Shown here: positions 35,484-44,455 of the stretch, in pieces
How the letters are laid out: each line of letters opens with the position of its first letter
Numbering within the stretch: position 1 is the stretch's first letter
From: Vibrio algarum
GTDB taxonomy: Bacteria > Pseudomonadota > Gammaproteobacteria > Enterobacterales > Vibrionaceae
Length of the DNA stretch: 64,000 nt
Direction: 5' to 3'
NCBI RefSeq assembly: GCF_028204155.1
Contig: NZ_JAQLOI010000003.1
Location: forward strand, 1,240,001 to 1,304,000
Position numbers and translations under genes: made by a program
Notes under the pieces: generated by a model
The model's database searches: none
What the model saw: the letters and a program-made list of their open reading frames with translations, nothing else
What the model was told of the DNA's origin: nothing

Positions 35484-35655
35484 GCCTGAATGTTCCTTAT
35501 ATTAGCCACCGAGAATTAGTAACATTCGGTTTGCTAAATAGCCTCCTTGTATAGATACTCCCCGCATTCGCGACTTCCTTTGTCAAAAATGTCTACTAGA
35601 TATTGAACAGTAGAAAGTATCCGCGTTTCATCGTCTATTTGGATCTGGTTCCTCT

Positions 35656-36078
35656 TTAATTTGACTTGATATCAGCATTTATAATCAGTTCAGTAAAACC
35701 TGTGGCACTATCGAATTCTCGTGAGAACTTAAGGGGTAAGTAGTGATGAAGTATTAGCTCTCCTGTCGTGTCGATAATACTTCCTTCTAATAAGTGCCCA
35801 CCGATGACACGTCCTGCGCTATCTGAAACTGAGACATGGATATGTTGATGTTCAGGCGTTAACGTTCCCATCACCGATACAATTTCTAGTGACTCTTTTA
35901 GTTGCAAATTATTTTGTGCTCCCGCTAAACGAAGGTTAACAGAAGACAAACTGCCCACACATGAAGCGATTGTACCTGCTTGAATACCATGTTGAACCAT
36001 TAGTTGTGCAATGGACTTTTTTAAATCAGATCCTTGGGTTAATCTGATCGCAATAGGAGATATCATCATTGATTCCAT
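35656..36078 (-). CDS. PPC/DUF296-domain protein
   Basis: This 140-residue protein is a stand-alone PPC (DUF296) domain, as in plant AT-hook factors and some bacterial proteins: MISPIAIRLTQGSDLKKSIAQLMVQHG, GTIASCVGSLSSVNLRLAG and HIHVSVSDSAGRVIGGHLLEGSII. The histidines may bind zinc. A DNA-binding role is proposed for the family, not proven. The start may be 36078 or one of two in-frame ATGs a few codons later. It lies downstream of the tct operon, beyond a terminator. Confidence 0.8.
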   Translation of the reverse strand: MESMMISPIAIRLTQGSDLKKSIAQLMVQHGIQAGTIASCVGSLSSVNLRLAGAQNNLQLKESLEIVSVMGTLTPEHQHIHVSVSDSAGRVIGGHLLEGSIIDTTGELILHHYLPLKFSREFDSATGFTELIINADIKSN

Positions 36079-36209
36079 TTGAAAAGTCGTGGATTAAGAA
36101 AGCGACAACTTGTTAATAAGCGGTTTTGCCCGTAATTCAATACTATGGTTATTGTGAATAAATAACCATTTTTAATATACAGCAACCGTTTAAAACGAAC
36201 TTACAACGA

Positions 36210-36246
36210 AAAACGGCTCACCCAAAAATTTGGATGAGCCGTTTTA
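36210..36246 (-). terminator. Terminator after tctA
   Basis: AAAACGGCTCA and TGAGCCGTTTT form a long stem with further pairing inside, ending in T on both strands. Confidence 0.8.
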
Positions 36247-36261
36247 GCTTTTCTGTAAAGT

Positions 36262-37749
36262 TTATTGGGAGAGCTTGGCTTGTTTCTTTTTCAAGCGCAT
36301 TGTTGAATAAACAGAGAATATGGCCAGCAGAATGAACGCAAGCGCAATAGGTCTGTCGTATAAGAATGACCAACTGCCTTCATACATAAGCAAGGCCTTC
36401 CTTAAGTTAGTTTCCGCCATTGGACCAAGAATAATAGCCAACAAAATAGGGGAGGAAGGAATCTCTAATTTTCCTAACACAAAACCTAACAAACCAAAAC
36501 TAATCGCAATACCAATATCAAACATTGAATTATTTATCGCGTAAGCGCCAACGATAGATAAGAAAATAATGATTGGGATCATTAGCATCTTTGGTACTTC
36601 GATAATACGGCAGAAGAACCGAATGCCCAATAAGCCAACCAACAACATAACAATGTTAGCAACGAGCATAGAGCTAAAAATACCATACACAATTTCTGGG
36701 TTTTGGCTAAACAACAGTGGACCAGGGGTTAAGCCTTGAACAATCAGAGCACCAAGTAGAACCGCGGCGACTGCATCACCAGGTACACCTAGAGTAAGCA
36801 AAGGCACGAGAGAACCACCAGTAACGCCGTTGTTACCTGCTTCTGCAGCGGCTAAACCGCGTACCGAACCTTTACCAAATTCAGAAGGGTTTTTAGAAGA
36901 ACGCTTTGCCTCGTTATAACAAACAAACGCTGAGATATCCGCACCTGCACCAGGAACAGAGCCAATGCTGGTTCCTAGTAAGCCACTTTTGATGGCGGTC
37001 GGCATCATTTCTTTTAAGTCTTTTTTACTGAGCAATTTCCGGCTGAATTTAGGTGGTGCAACATTTTTATCGCTGAGGAGTTTTTCCAGTTGGCTTAGCG
37101 CTTCAGAGATAGCGAATAGACCAATTAAAACTGGAATAACGTTTATACCACTGTATAGGTCCATAACATCAAAAGTGAACCTTGGTACACTGCTTATAGG
37201 GTCAAGACCAACGGTTGAAATCAATAGACCGATACTACCTGCTAATAATCCTTTCAAAATGTTTTGACCAGAAACACTAGCAATAATTGTTAAGCCAAAA
37301 AGAGCGAGAGCAAAATATTCAGGCGCATTAAATCTAAGTGCAAACTTAGCCAGCATGGGTGCGATAGCGATAAGCACGATGGTACTAATTAAGCCACCAA
37401 CAAAAGAAGCAACGGCCGATATACTTAGAGCTCTGGCTGCTTCACCTCGTGCCGCTAATGTATGACCGTCTAACACGGTAGCTGCAGAGGCAGGGGTGCC
37501 GGGTGTTTTTAATAGTATTGCGGCAATAGAGCCACCATATATACCACCGATATAAACACCAATTAGCATTACAAGTGCTGCCGTTGGTTCCATACCAAAG
37601 GTAAACGGCAACAAGATGGCCACACCCATTGTTGCGGTTAAGCCCGGCAGTGCTCCTAAGATTACGCCACCTAGTACGCCAAAAATAAGAACGGGAAGGA
37701 CACCAGGACTGAATGCGGTGAGTAAACCATTTAATAGATGCTCAATCAT
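36262..37749 (-). CDS. tctA: Tripartite tricarboxylate transporter, large permease (TctA)
   Basis: This 495-residue TctA-family permease has about 12 membrane segments and the repeated glycine-rich motif GVLGGVILGALPGLTATMGVAILLPFTFGM with GGSIAAILLKTPGTPASAATVLDGH. It works with TctB and the periplasmic TctC to import a carboxylate by ion gradient. The order is typical: C, B, A. Substrate unknown; its place between alginate gene blocks makes a uronic acid product worth considering. Confidence 0.92.
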   Translation of the reverse strand: MIEHLLNGLLTAFSPGVLPVLIFGVLGGVILGALPGLTATMGVAILLPFTFGMEPTAALVMLIGVYIGGIYGGSIAAILLKTPGTPASAATVLDGHTLAARGEAARALSISAVASFVGGLISTIVLIAIAPMLAKFALRFNAPEYFALALFGLTIIASVSGQNILKGLLAGSIGLLISTVGLDPISSVPRFTFDVMDLYSGINVIPVLIGLFAISEALSQLEKLLSDKNVAPPKFSRKLLSKKDLKEMMPTAIKSGLLGTSIGSVPGAGADISAFVCYNEAKRSSKNPSEFGKGSVRGLAAAEAGNNGVTGGSLVPLLTLGVPGDAVAAVLLGALIVQGLTPGPLLFSQNPEIVYGIFSSMLVANIVMLLVGLLGIRFFCRIIEVPKMLMIPIIIFLSIVGAYAINNSMFDIGIAISFGLLGFVLGKLEIPSSPILLAIILGPMAETNLRKALLMYEGSWSFLYDRPIALAFILLAIFSVYSTMRLKKKQAKLSQ

Positions 37750-37758
37750 GAGACACTC

Positions 37759-38220
37759 CTAGAACAAAGAACCTTCCGGCAATACAATGACGAACACAGT
37801 GCCGAAAAGATAATAAATACCGAATACAAAGCTCACGGCTACAAAATAATAAAGGGGCTTTTTAACCTTGAAATAAGCGAGATAGCTGATGAACGCGATC
37901 ACGCTGGCAATTAAATATCCAACGAAGCTCATAAGTACTGCGTATCCGACTAAAAACCCAAGACCAAAAATGGATAGTTTTGAAAAGATCGGAGTTGTAT
38001 CTTGGGAGCTGTTTAGCTTAGATTTCGCTTTGTGTTGGAGTATTAGGGCAATACAAAGAATTATTTGGCCTATTACGATAGCGCGGGGGAAGAACTTAGC
38101 GTCTACGCTCGCTTCTTGGTACATAGGCTCGTCAAACTGACCAATAAAGAAAAACGCAATGGCGCTTAAAAGGATCACAATGGACGGGAATACGACGTTT
38201 CTATCTAACATAGAATCCAT
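37759..38220 (-). CDS. tctB: Tripartite tricarboxylate transporter, small permease (TctB)
   Basis: This 153-residue protein has four hydrophobic segments and the TctB pattern (FPRAIVIGQIILC near residue 45, a hydrophilic middle and two C-terminal helices). It lies 9 bp before tctA and after tctC, separated from tctC by a hairpin. Confidence 0.85.
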   Translation of the reverse strand: MDSMLDRNVVFPSIVILLSAIAFFFIGQFDEPMYQEASVDAKFFPRAIVIGQIILCIALILQHKAKSKLNSSQDTTPIFSKLSIFGLGFLVGYAVLMSFVGYLIASVIAFISYLAYFKVKKPLYYFVAVSFVFGIYYLFGTVFVIVLPEGSLF

Positions 38221-38248
38221 CCTTAAAATAATAACGCTAGGAATAAAA

Positions 38249-38276
38249 AAGGGCTAATACGCTTATATTAGCCCTT
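38249..38276 (-). terminator. Hairpin with T run between tctC and tctB
   Basis: AAGGGCTAATA and TATTAGCCCTT pair, and on the minus strand a TTTTTT tract follows. It could be a leaky terminator that raises binding-protein levels over the permease. Confidence 0.65.
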
Positions 38277-38287
38277 AATGATAGTAT

Positions 38288-39214
38288 TTACTTAATCAGT
38301 GAACCAAGTGCTTTGGTATCGTCTTTAACAAATTGAGTAAACTCTGCTGCATCCATATTATGGATAGTCATAGCGCCTTTTTCCATAAACTCTTTGAATT
38401 CAGCTGATGCCATAGCTTCGTCAAATGCATTACCAAGAATTTCGATAATTTCATCTGGCGTGTCTTTAGGTGCGCCAATACCACGCCATGTACCTGTTGT
38501 TACGTCAACACCTTGCTCTTTAAGAGTCGGTACGTCAGGAATGTACGAGATTCTTTCGTTAGACATTACACCTAGTGCTTTCAACTGACCTGAACGAAGT
38601 TGAGAAATTGCTTCACCTGGAGTAACCATAGTTACATCGGTGTGGTTACCTAGTAATGCAGGAATCGCTTCTGAAGAACCATTGTAAGGGATAGCGTTCA
38701 TTGTGATACCTTCATGCTTCTCTAGCGCCATAAGGTAGAAGTTAGGTTTAGCTGTTGATGCAAACTTCACTTTTCCTGGTGCTTTTTTAGCTTCGGCGAT
38801 CAAATCATTAATCGTGTTGTAAGGGCTATCCGCAGCGACAAGAACAACAGCAGGGTCTAAGTTTACTAAACGAATAAGTTTAAAGTCGTCTGCTGTGTGG
38901 CGCATTAATCCCATTTGAGGTAGAGAGGCTATTTCGCGAGTAACAACCGTTAGTGTATAACCATCTGCTTTTTGTTGAGCACCAAAGCTCATACCTACAG
39001 CACCAGCACCACCAGTACGATTCATTACAGCAATGTTTTTACCTAAAATGTCTTTTGCGCTGTTTGCTATTGTACGACCTACTGCATCTGTACCGCCACC
39101 GGCACCGAATGGAACGATAAGTCGAATGTTTTTACTCGGATAGTCTGCTGCGATTGTAGAAGCTGAAGCGAGAATACCCGCAGCGATCATCAAGGTTTTT
39201 AATAGTTTGCTCAT
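38288..39214 (-). CDS. tctC: Tripartite tricarboxylate transporter, substrate-binding protein (TctC)
   Basis: This 308-residue Bug-family periplasmic protein has a signal peptide (MSKLLKTLMIAAGILASASTIAA) and the family blocks YPSKNIRLIVPFGAGGGTDAVGRTI, PYNGSSEAIPALLG and VPTLKEQGVDV. Bug proteins bind carboxylates via water-mediated contacts. The following hairpin may make it more abundant than the permeases. Confidence 0.92.
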   Translation of the reverse strand: MSKLLKTLMIAAGILASASTIAADYPSKNIRLIVPFGAGGGTDAVGRTIANSAKDILGKNIAVMNRTGGAGAVGMSFGAQQKADGYTLTVVTREIASLPQMGLMRHTADDFKLIRLVNLDPAVVLVAADSPYNTINDLIAEAKKAPGKVKFASTAKPNFYLMALEKHEGITMNAIPYNGSSEAIPALLGNHTDVTMVTPGEAISQLRSGQLKALGVMSNERISYIPDVPTLKEQGVDVTTGTWRGIGAPKDTPDEIIEILGNAFDEAMASAEFKEFMEKGAMTIHNMDAAEFTQFVKDDTKALGSLIK

Positions 39215-39231
39215 GTTTATACCTTTTGTTC

Positions 39232-39705
39232 TTAGTTTCTATAGGTTTGTGTAGGAGTATCTGTTTTAGTTGTTTGGTACTCGTGCATAGTTAGTTGTTC
39301 GAATGCGACAGCAATCCAACTACTGATCAGCATGTCATACCATTGTTGAACTCCACTACAACCAACAACGATGTCTCCATATACAAAAGTACCGTAAAAC
39401 AGGACGTCGTCATCTTTGAGTGAAGAGGGGTGTAATAGTTGAGTTTGTATGTTTGATCTATGGTTGCTCCACGCCTGTTTTGTCTTATTTCGAGCAAGAT
39501 CATCAAACGGGATTGTCCATGTTTCTGGTTGCCCTAATGATGTTTGATACAAAATAGCATCTTCAAATTTTGAATCCCAAGGTTTCAATCTTGGATCCAT
39601 TATAATGATGTGGAGCTCTTGTCGATTTGTTCGCTCGAAAAGTTTTTCTATGGAGGGTGTAACAAGTGAAATTGCGTCTTTCGCGATTTCTAAATGACTT
39701 TTCAT
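39232..39705 (-). CDS. Unrecognised 157-residue protein, first gene of the tct operon
   Basis: I do not recognise this protein. It has no signal peptide or membrane segment. It opens with an amphipathic helix (LEIAKDAISLVTPSIEKLFERT), then beta-like stretches and a conserved-looking glycine-rich part DDVLFYGTFVYGDIVVGCSGVQQWYDMLIS near the end. The layout faintly recalls GlcG/HbpS-like small proteins, which also sit in carboxylate loci, but this is weak. It ends 17 bp before tctC, so it shares the operon and probably serves the same compound. Confidence 0.65.
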   Translation of the reverse strand: MKSHLEIAKDAISLVTPSIEKLFERTNRQELHIIIMDPRLKPWDSKFEDAILYQTSLGQPETWTIPFDDLARNKTKQAWSNHRSNIQTQLLHPSSLKDDDVLFYGTFVYGDIVVGCSGVQQWYDMLISSWIAVAFEQLTMHEYQTTKTDTPTQTYRN

Positions 39706-40000
39706 ACTTCAAATCCGTGTGTGTCTAAGTGATGAAAAAAGTATATTGTATTATTATATAGCCATCAAAAAAGAAAGTGTTCGGATGATAGGTTGATCAC
39801 ATGCGCTGTGTGAATCCTTGACGAACGTCATATTATTGGGGCTTTTTTCTAGACTTTATGTCGAATCAAGCATGTTTGTAAAAAGGCGATTATTGATATT
39901 TACCTCATTTAAATAAAGCGCCAATTGTATTATTAGAGCTCATAACATTTGCGGTCTCGATGGATGCGAGTGGTTTGGGTGTGTAGGCTTAATGCTCACA

Positions 40001-40948
40001 CTATTTATAAAGATCGTTATAGCCAGGGATATAGCTTTCCCAATAAGCGGGTGTACCTATATGCTCTTGAACTGTTTGTATAAATTCAGCCACCAACATC
40101 GTCTGCTTCTTATGAGGATAGACGGCATATATGCCTGTGTCCAATGTGGATAATGTATGGTCTGTAAGTAGTGGAACGAGGTTTGACTCAACCAATGGGC
40201 GATCCAAGTTAAAAAGGTCGATCATGCTATATCCCAAACCGTCTTTCACCGCGTTTATCATAATACGGACATCGCTTACCTTATAGTTACCTTGCATCTT
40301 GTAGCTTGTGAGAATGTTGCTGTGCGGTGTTTCACTTAGTTTAATTTGATCTAATGTTGTCTCGCCATTGCTATAAACCACCGCCGGTAAAGCGATTAAC
40401 TCTTCCGGTGTTTTAGGTTGCCCATGTTGTTTGATGAAATCTTTAGACGCAATAATGGCGAAATTTGTTTTTGCTATCTTTTTAGCGATAAGGTTTGAGT
40501 CCGTTAATTTTCCCACTCGAAATGCGAGATCAAATTGGTTGGAAATGATATCGGTTTTTTTATCTTCTACTTCCAGTGTGATTTTCACCTTTGGATACTT
40601 ACGCATAAATTTTGTTATCGCGGGTTGCAGGTATTCTTGTCCAAAGAAAATAGCGGAAATGACTCGTATCGATCCCTTAGGCTCTGATTGATAAGAGTCA
40701 GCGATATTACGGATAGTATTCAAGGAGTGGGTCAGAATGTGAGACTGCTCGAGTATCTCTTCACCCGCAGAAGTCAAAGAGAATGAACGTGTGGAACGAT
40801 TAAGAAGTTGAACACCCAGTGTAGACTCTAACTTTTTAATTTGTTTTGACAGAGAAGAGTTATCCATATCATGCAAAGCTGCTGCTTTGGTAAAAGAGCC
40901 TTGTTGAACAACGTCAACGAATAATGAGAGTTGGTGAGTGATGGACAT
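40001..40948 (-). CDS. LysR-family transcriptional regulator
   Basis: This 315-residue LysR protein has an N-terminal HTH (FVDVVQQGSFTKAAALHDMDNSSLSKQIKKLESTLGVQLLNRSTR) and a periplasmic-binding-like effector domain. It lies 295 bp upstream of the tct operon in the same direction, so it may control that transporter. It could also act on the divergent EF-hand gene. Effector unknown. Confidence 0.9.
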   Translation of the reverse strand: MSITHQLSLFVDVVQQGSFTKAAALHDMDNSSLSKQIKKLESTLGVQLLNRSTRSFSLTSAGEEILEQSHILTHSLNTIRNIADSYQSEPKGSIRVISAIFFGQEYLQPAITKFMRKYPKVKITLEVEDKKTDIISNQFDLAFRVGKLTDSNLIAKKIAKTNFAIIASKDFIKQHGQPKTPEELIALPAVVYSNGETTLDQIKLSETPHSNILTSYKMQGNYKVSDVRIMINAVKDGLGYSMIDLFNLDRPLVESNLVPLLTDHTLSTLDTGIYAVYPHKKQTMLVAEFIQTVQEHIGTPAYWESYIPGYNDLYK

Positions 40949-41080
40949 TCTCAGTTCCTTGATCTGGTTAGATTTTGTTGTGATTGGATCTTATTGATTG
41001 GCTAGTTAAGTAAGTGTTTTATATTGTTCTATAATTATCGTGAATTGAATTGGTGTTAATTATACTTTAGTGAGGGGGAT

Positions 41081-41506
41081 ATGTATAAGCAACTTAAAAT
41101 TTTAATTTTATCTATTACTGCAGTTTCATTTATTGCCGTAGCTAGCGATGACGATAGCGAAAATGATGGTATGAGCGGTAGTAAAATAGCGCCTAAGCTG
41201 CATGTTATTGATGTAGATGGTGATGGAAAAGTTTCAAAACAAGAATTTGATCAGTATAGAAATGCACAACTCGACAGTAATTCAGTTGAAGAAACTCAAC
41301 GAAGTGTCAGTGCATTTGCATCATTTGACAAAGATAAAGATGGTTTTGTTACAGAAGAAGAGTTGGCTGCACATGCAAAATATTCTAATCCAGGCAATGG
41401 CACGGGTGAATTAAGTAACGATAAGAGTAATAAAAATAAAGAGAAAAAAGACAAACGAAGCAAGGGAAAAGGTAATAATGGCAAGGGTAAAGGAAAAGAT
41501 AAATAG
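41081..41506 (+). CDS. Exported EF-hand protein with basic tail
   Basis: This 141-residue protein has an N-terminal signal (LKILILSITAVSFIAVA), two EF-hand loops (DVDGDGKVSKQEF and DKDKDGFVTEEEL) and a very basic, low-complexity end rich in Lys, Gly and Asn (repeats of KGKG). Calcium binding is expected; function unknown. The charged tail could bind a polyanion such as alginate, but that is speculation. Confidence 0.75.
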   Translation: MYKQLKILILSITAVSFIAVASDDDSENDGMSGSKIAPKLHVIDVDGDGKVSKQEFDQYRNAQLDSNSVEETQRSVSAFASFDKDKDGFVTEEELAAHAKYSNPGNGTGELSNDKSNKNKEKKDKRSKGKGNNGKGKGKDK

Positions 41507-41545
41507 TGATGAGACTAAAAATAAGATTGGCAGGAAATCATCATT

Positions 41546-41569
41546 AGGTCGAGGTCGAGGTCGATGTCG
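41546..41569 (+). repeat. Short tandem repeat AGGTCG
   Basis: AGGTCG is repeated three times with a fourth imperfect copy, in the gap between the two EF-hand genes. Confidence 0.75.
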
Positions 41570-41686
41570 ATTTTGACCCTAATACTGTCTTAGGCATGAG
41601 ATAACAACGAGAATTAATTTAACCTTATTCTTTATGTGGTTAATGGGGTTTATAATTTGTCTGAGAAGTAGGACAAGGAGAACACC

Positions 41687-42028
41687 ATGAATCGCTATTT
41701 GTTATCAATATTACTAGGTTGTACTACTGTTTCTCTGTCTGTTGATGCTATTGGGAAAGGGCAAGGGCAAGGGCAAGGAGGGATGAATATGTCTCAGATA
41801 CCTGTTTTTGCTGAGTTTGACACTAATAAAGACGGATTAATATCAGAAGAAGAGTTTGAATACTTTCAAAAAACAAGGCAAGACGAGCGTAAATCTGAAG
41901 GTCGTATGTTAAAAAATTCTGCATACAGTGATGATATGTTTGAGCGTATCGACACGGATGATAATGAGTTTATTGATGAAGATGAATTTCAATCTCATAG
42001 AGGCACTATGAGAAGTTCAAAATCTTAG
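41687..42028 (+). CDS. Small exported EF-hand protein
   Basis: This 113-residue protein has a probable signal peptide (MNRYLLSILLGCTTVSLSVDA) and two EF-hand loops (DTNKDGLISEEEF and DTDDNEFIDEDEF). A GKGQGQGQGG tract is encoded by a GGGCAA hexamer repeat, which could vary in length by slippage. A good GGAG site precedes the ATG. It is a relative of the preceding gene and of the one at 50.7 kb. Confidence 0.75.
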   Translation: MNRYLLSILLGCTTVSLSVDAIGKGQGQGQGGMNMSQIPVFAEFDTNKDGLISEEEFEYFQKTRQDERKSEGRMLKNSAYSDDMFERIDTDDNEFIDEDEFQSHRGTMRSSKS

Positions 42029-42140
42029 TAATGCTAAACCCGTTAAAAAGATCGGTTATAGCAATTGGGATAACTAACGGCTCATAAATTTACTTAGATT
42101 GGTATTAGACAAGTTTTTCGATGAGATACATCTAGAATGA

Positions 42141-42175
42141 AAAGCCCTCATTAGTTATTAGCTGGTGAGGGCTTT
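42141..42175. terminator. Bidirectional terminator between EF-hand gene and ulaG
   Basis: AAAGCCCTCA and TGAGGGCTTT form a 10-bp stem between convergent genes. Confidence 0.75.
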
Positions 42176-42202
42176 ATTATTAGTGATTGCTATAAGCTGA
42201 TT

Positions 42203-43270
42203 TTACAAAAAGGCTTTATAAGGTAGTTCTGGTTCATCGGTATAGATATCGCGGAATCCGCGGAAGTGTTGGTAGTGCATACGGCCTTTATCTGTAGGGT
42301 ACGTATACTTACCACCGACTTGCCAGAAGAACGGAGCAAAACCGTATTGAAGTCTATCTTTTTTCATGTTCCACAAGACTTCAATTTCTTTAGGATCATT
42401 TTGGAAGTTTGCCCAAATATCGTGATGGAAAGGAATAACGACTTCACAATCTAGTGACTCACCAGCGCGAAGAATATCAGAAGAAGTCATTTTGTCTGTT
42501 ACACCACGTGGGTTTTCGCCATAAGAAAGTAAAGCAACATCGATTTTATAATCATTACCGTGCTTGGCGTAGTAGTTTGAGTAGTGAGAATCGCCAGAGT
42601 GGTACAAAGAACCACCAGTAGTTTCAATTAAGTAGTTGACCGCTCGATCATCCATTCCGTCTAGAATGTCTTTATCAAAAGAGGATGTCCCTTCAGGTAG
42701 AGTGACTAACGCTGTGCGGTCAAAAGAATCGAGTACTTTAATTAACGCATCGCCAATTTGAATTTCATCACCAACCTTAGCAACTAAACAACGGTCTTCT
42801 GGTACGCCCCAACTTTGCCAAAGGTCGACACAGGCTTTTGGGCCGATAAATTTAACGTGGTCACCACAGTTTTGAAGAACAGCAGCAGCAACGTTGACGT
42901 CAATGTGATCTCCGTGATCGTGCGAGGCTAATACTGCGTCAATATCTTTGATACCAAAAGGGTCTAGTGGGAAAATTGCAGTACGAAGGTTAGGCTGTAA
43001 TTCGCGAACACCGCCCATACGCATCATTTGGTGTTGATTTTTCATGAATTTATTTTTTTGTGTTTTTTTACCAACACCGCACCAAAAATCCATGGAAATA
43101 TTTGTGTTACCTTCAGTTTTAAGCCATACACCAGTACAACCTAGCCACCACATGGAAAATGTATTTGGTTGTACTTCTGTGTTTTCGATTTCTTCGTTTA
43201 ACCAAGTACCCCATTCTGGAAATGTGTCTAAAATCCAAGATTCGCGAGTGATTTCATTTACTTTGCTCAT
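42203..43270 (-). CDS. ulaG: L-ascorbate-6-phosphate lactonase
   Basis: This 355-residue metallo-beta-lactamase-fold enzyme opens L-ascorbate-6-phosphate to 3-keto-L-gulonate-6-phosphate. Metal ligands lie in ASHDHGDHID, and later SGDSHYSNYY and PFHHDIW. Length and sequence match E. coli UlaG (354). It lies beside ulaR on the minus strand, diverging from the PTS operon, as in enteric bacteria. Confidence 0.95.
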   Translation of the reverse strand: MSKVNEITRESWILDTFPEWGTWLNEEIENTEVQPNTFSMWWLGCTGVWLKTEGNTNISMDFWCGVGKKTQKNKFMKNQHQMMRMGGVRELQPNLRTAIFPLDPFGIKDIDAVLASHDHGDHIDVNVAAAVLQNCGDHVKFIGPKACVDLWQSWGVPEDRCLVAKVGDEIQIGDALIKVLDSFDRTALVTLPEGTSSFDKDILDGMDDRAVNYLIETTGGSLYHSGDSHYSNYYAKHGNDYKIDVALLSYGENPRGVTDKMTSSDILRAGESLDCEVVIPFHHDIWANFQNDPKEIEVLWNMKKDRLQYGFAPFFWQVGGKYTYPTDKGRMHYQHFRGFRDIYTDEPELPYKAFL

Positions 43271-43309
43271 CGTATAACCCTATTGATTTATAAAAATCGT
43301 GTTGATTTA

Positions 43310-44065
43310 TCAAACTAGAATGACTTCAATGCCTTTGTCTCGCAGTGATGCGATGACTGATTGATCGGCATTTTTGCCTGTGATTAGGATATCTATCTTG
43401 GATGAGGTGCAGAATAACATGCCCGAACGCTGTCCTATTTTGGAACTGTCTACGACCACAACCAATTTACCAACTTGTTCCAACATCTGCTGTTCAGCGA
43501 CCGCTGTGAGCATATCTGTTTTGTAAAGGCCTTGTTCGGTCAGGCCTTTACCGCTGGTAAACATCCAGTTTCCAGCGTACGTTCCTGTTAATTCAGGTGT
43601 CGGATTTAAGAAGATATTTTTAGATTTATTGTATTGACCACCGGTAATAATGACGCACTCGTGGTCTTGTTCAATCAAGTAGCTTGCTAATGGAAAGTAG
43701 TTGGTAATAATTTTGATGTCTTCACCGCATAACTCTTGACCCAACATAAAAGCGGTTGAGCCACAGTTAATAACAACGCTATCACCTCTATCACATAAAC
43801 CAGCAGCGGCAGCTGCAATTTTGGTTTTTTCACCATAATGTTCGGTATTGTCAGGACCTAATGGTGACCAGACCTTCTTGCGTGTCTCAATGCGCTCGGC
43901 ACCATTACGGACTTTTCTAAGCTTTCCCAACTCGTCAAGCTTAGAGAGATCTCTTCTTGCGGTGGCTGGAGAAACATTAAAAGTTTCAATAATAGTGCTT
44001 ACTTTGATCGCATGATTATCATCAAGTAAGGAAAGAATGCCATTGTGTCGCTGTACTTCGTTCAT
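43310..44065 (-). CDS. ulaR: DeoR-family repressor of the ula regulon
   Basis: This 251-residue DeoR/GlpR regulator has an N-terminal HTH (ILSLLDDNHAIKVSTIIETFNVSPATARRDLSKLDELGKLRKVRNGAERI) and a sugar-phosphate-sensing C-terminal domain (CGSTAFMLGQELCG). In E. coli UlaR binds L-ascorbate-6-phosphate. It is 39 bp before ulaG and diverges from ulaA, with a 390-bp control region between. Confidence 0.9.
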   Translation of the reverse strand: MNEVQRHNGILSLLDDNHAIKVSTIIETFNVSPATARRDLSKLDELGKLRKVRNGAERIETRKKVWSPLGPDNTEHYGEKTKIAAAAAGLCDRGDSVVINCGSTAFMLGQELCGEDIKIITNYFPLASYLIEQDHECVIITGGQYNKSKNIFLNPTPELTGTYAGNWMFTSGKGLTEQGLYKTDMLTAVAEQQMLEQVGKLVVVVDSSKIGQRSGMLFCTSSKIDILITGKNADQSVIASLRDKGIEVILV

Positions 44066-44455
44066 ATTATGGTACCAACTATTTTATCAGTGCAAATCAC
44101 AAAATGATTACCATGTGATTACTATTGACTCTTTATGAGTCTAATTATCATGAGTGATCATGTCAAATCATACTAGTTATAAAGTTTGAATTTGGTCACG
44201 AAAATACTATAAGCCATTGTTTTATATAGGCATGATTGTTTTTCTTCAATTTTGTAGATCAAAATAGCACTTTTTGTAGCCAATGATGAGTACTATTGAT
44301 TTAAATCAAAATAATCATTGATGAGCATTGAATGATTATTGATGATTGTTATGTTTAGTGACGTGAGCAAAACAATCGTGAGCTAATTTATCAGATAATG
44401 AATCAATTAGCTCTGTCCTACACAAAACTATTAAAAATTGAAAAGGGGTAAAAAT
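44066..44455. promoter_or_regulatory. Divergent ulaR/ulaA control region
   Basis: There is no gene. The inverted pair AATCACA (44095-44101) and TGTGATT (44114-44120) and several GATGATT/ATTGATGA words near 44315-44350 are candidate CRP and UlaR sites. I cannot assign them firmly. Confidence 0.45.
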
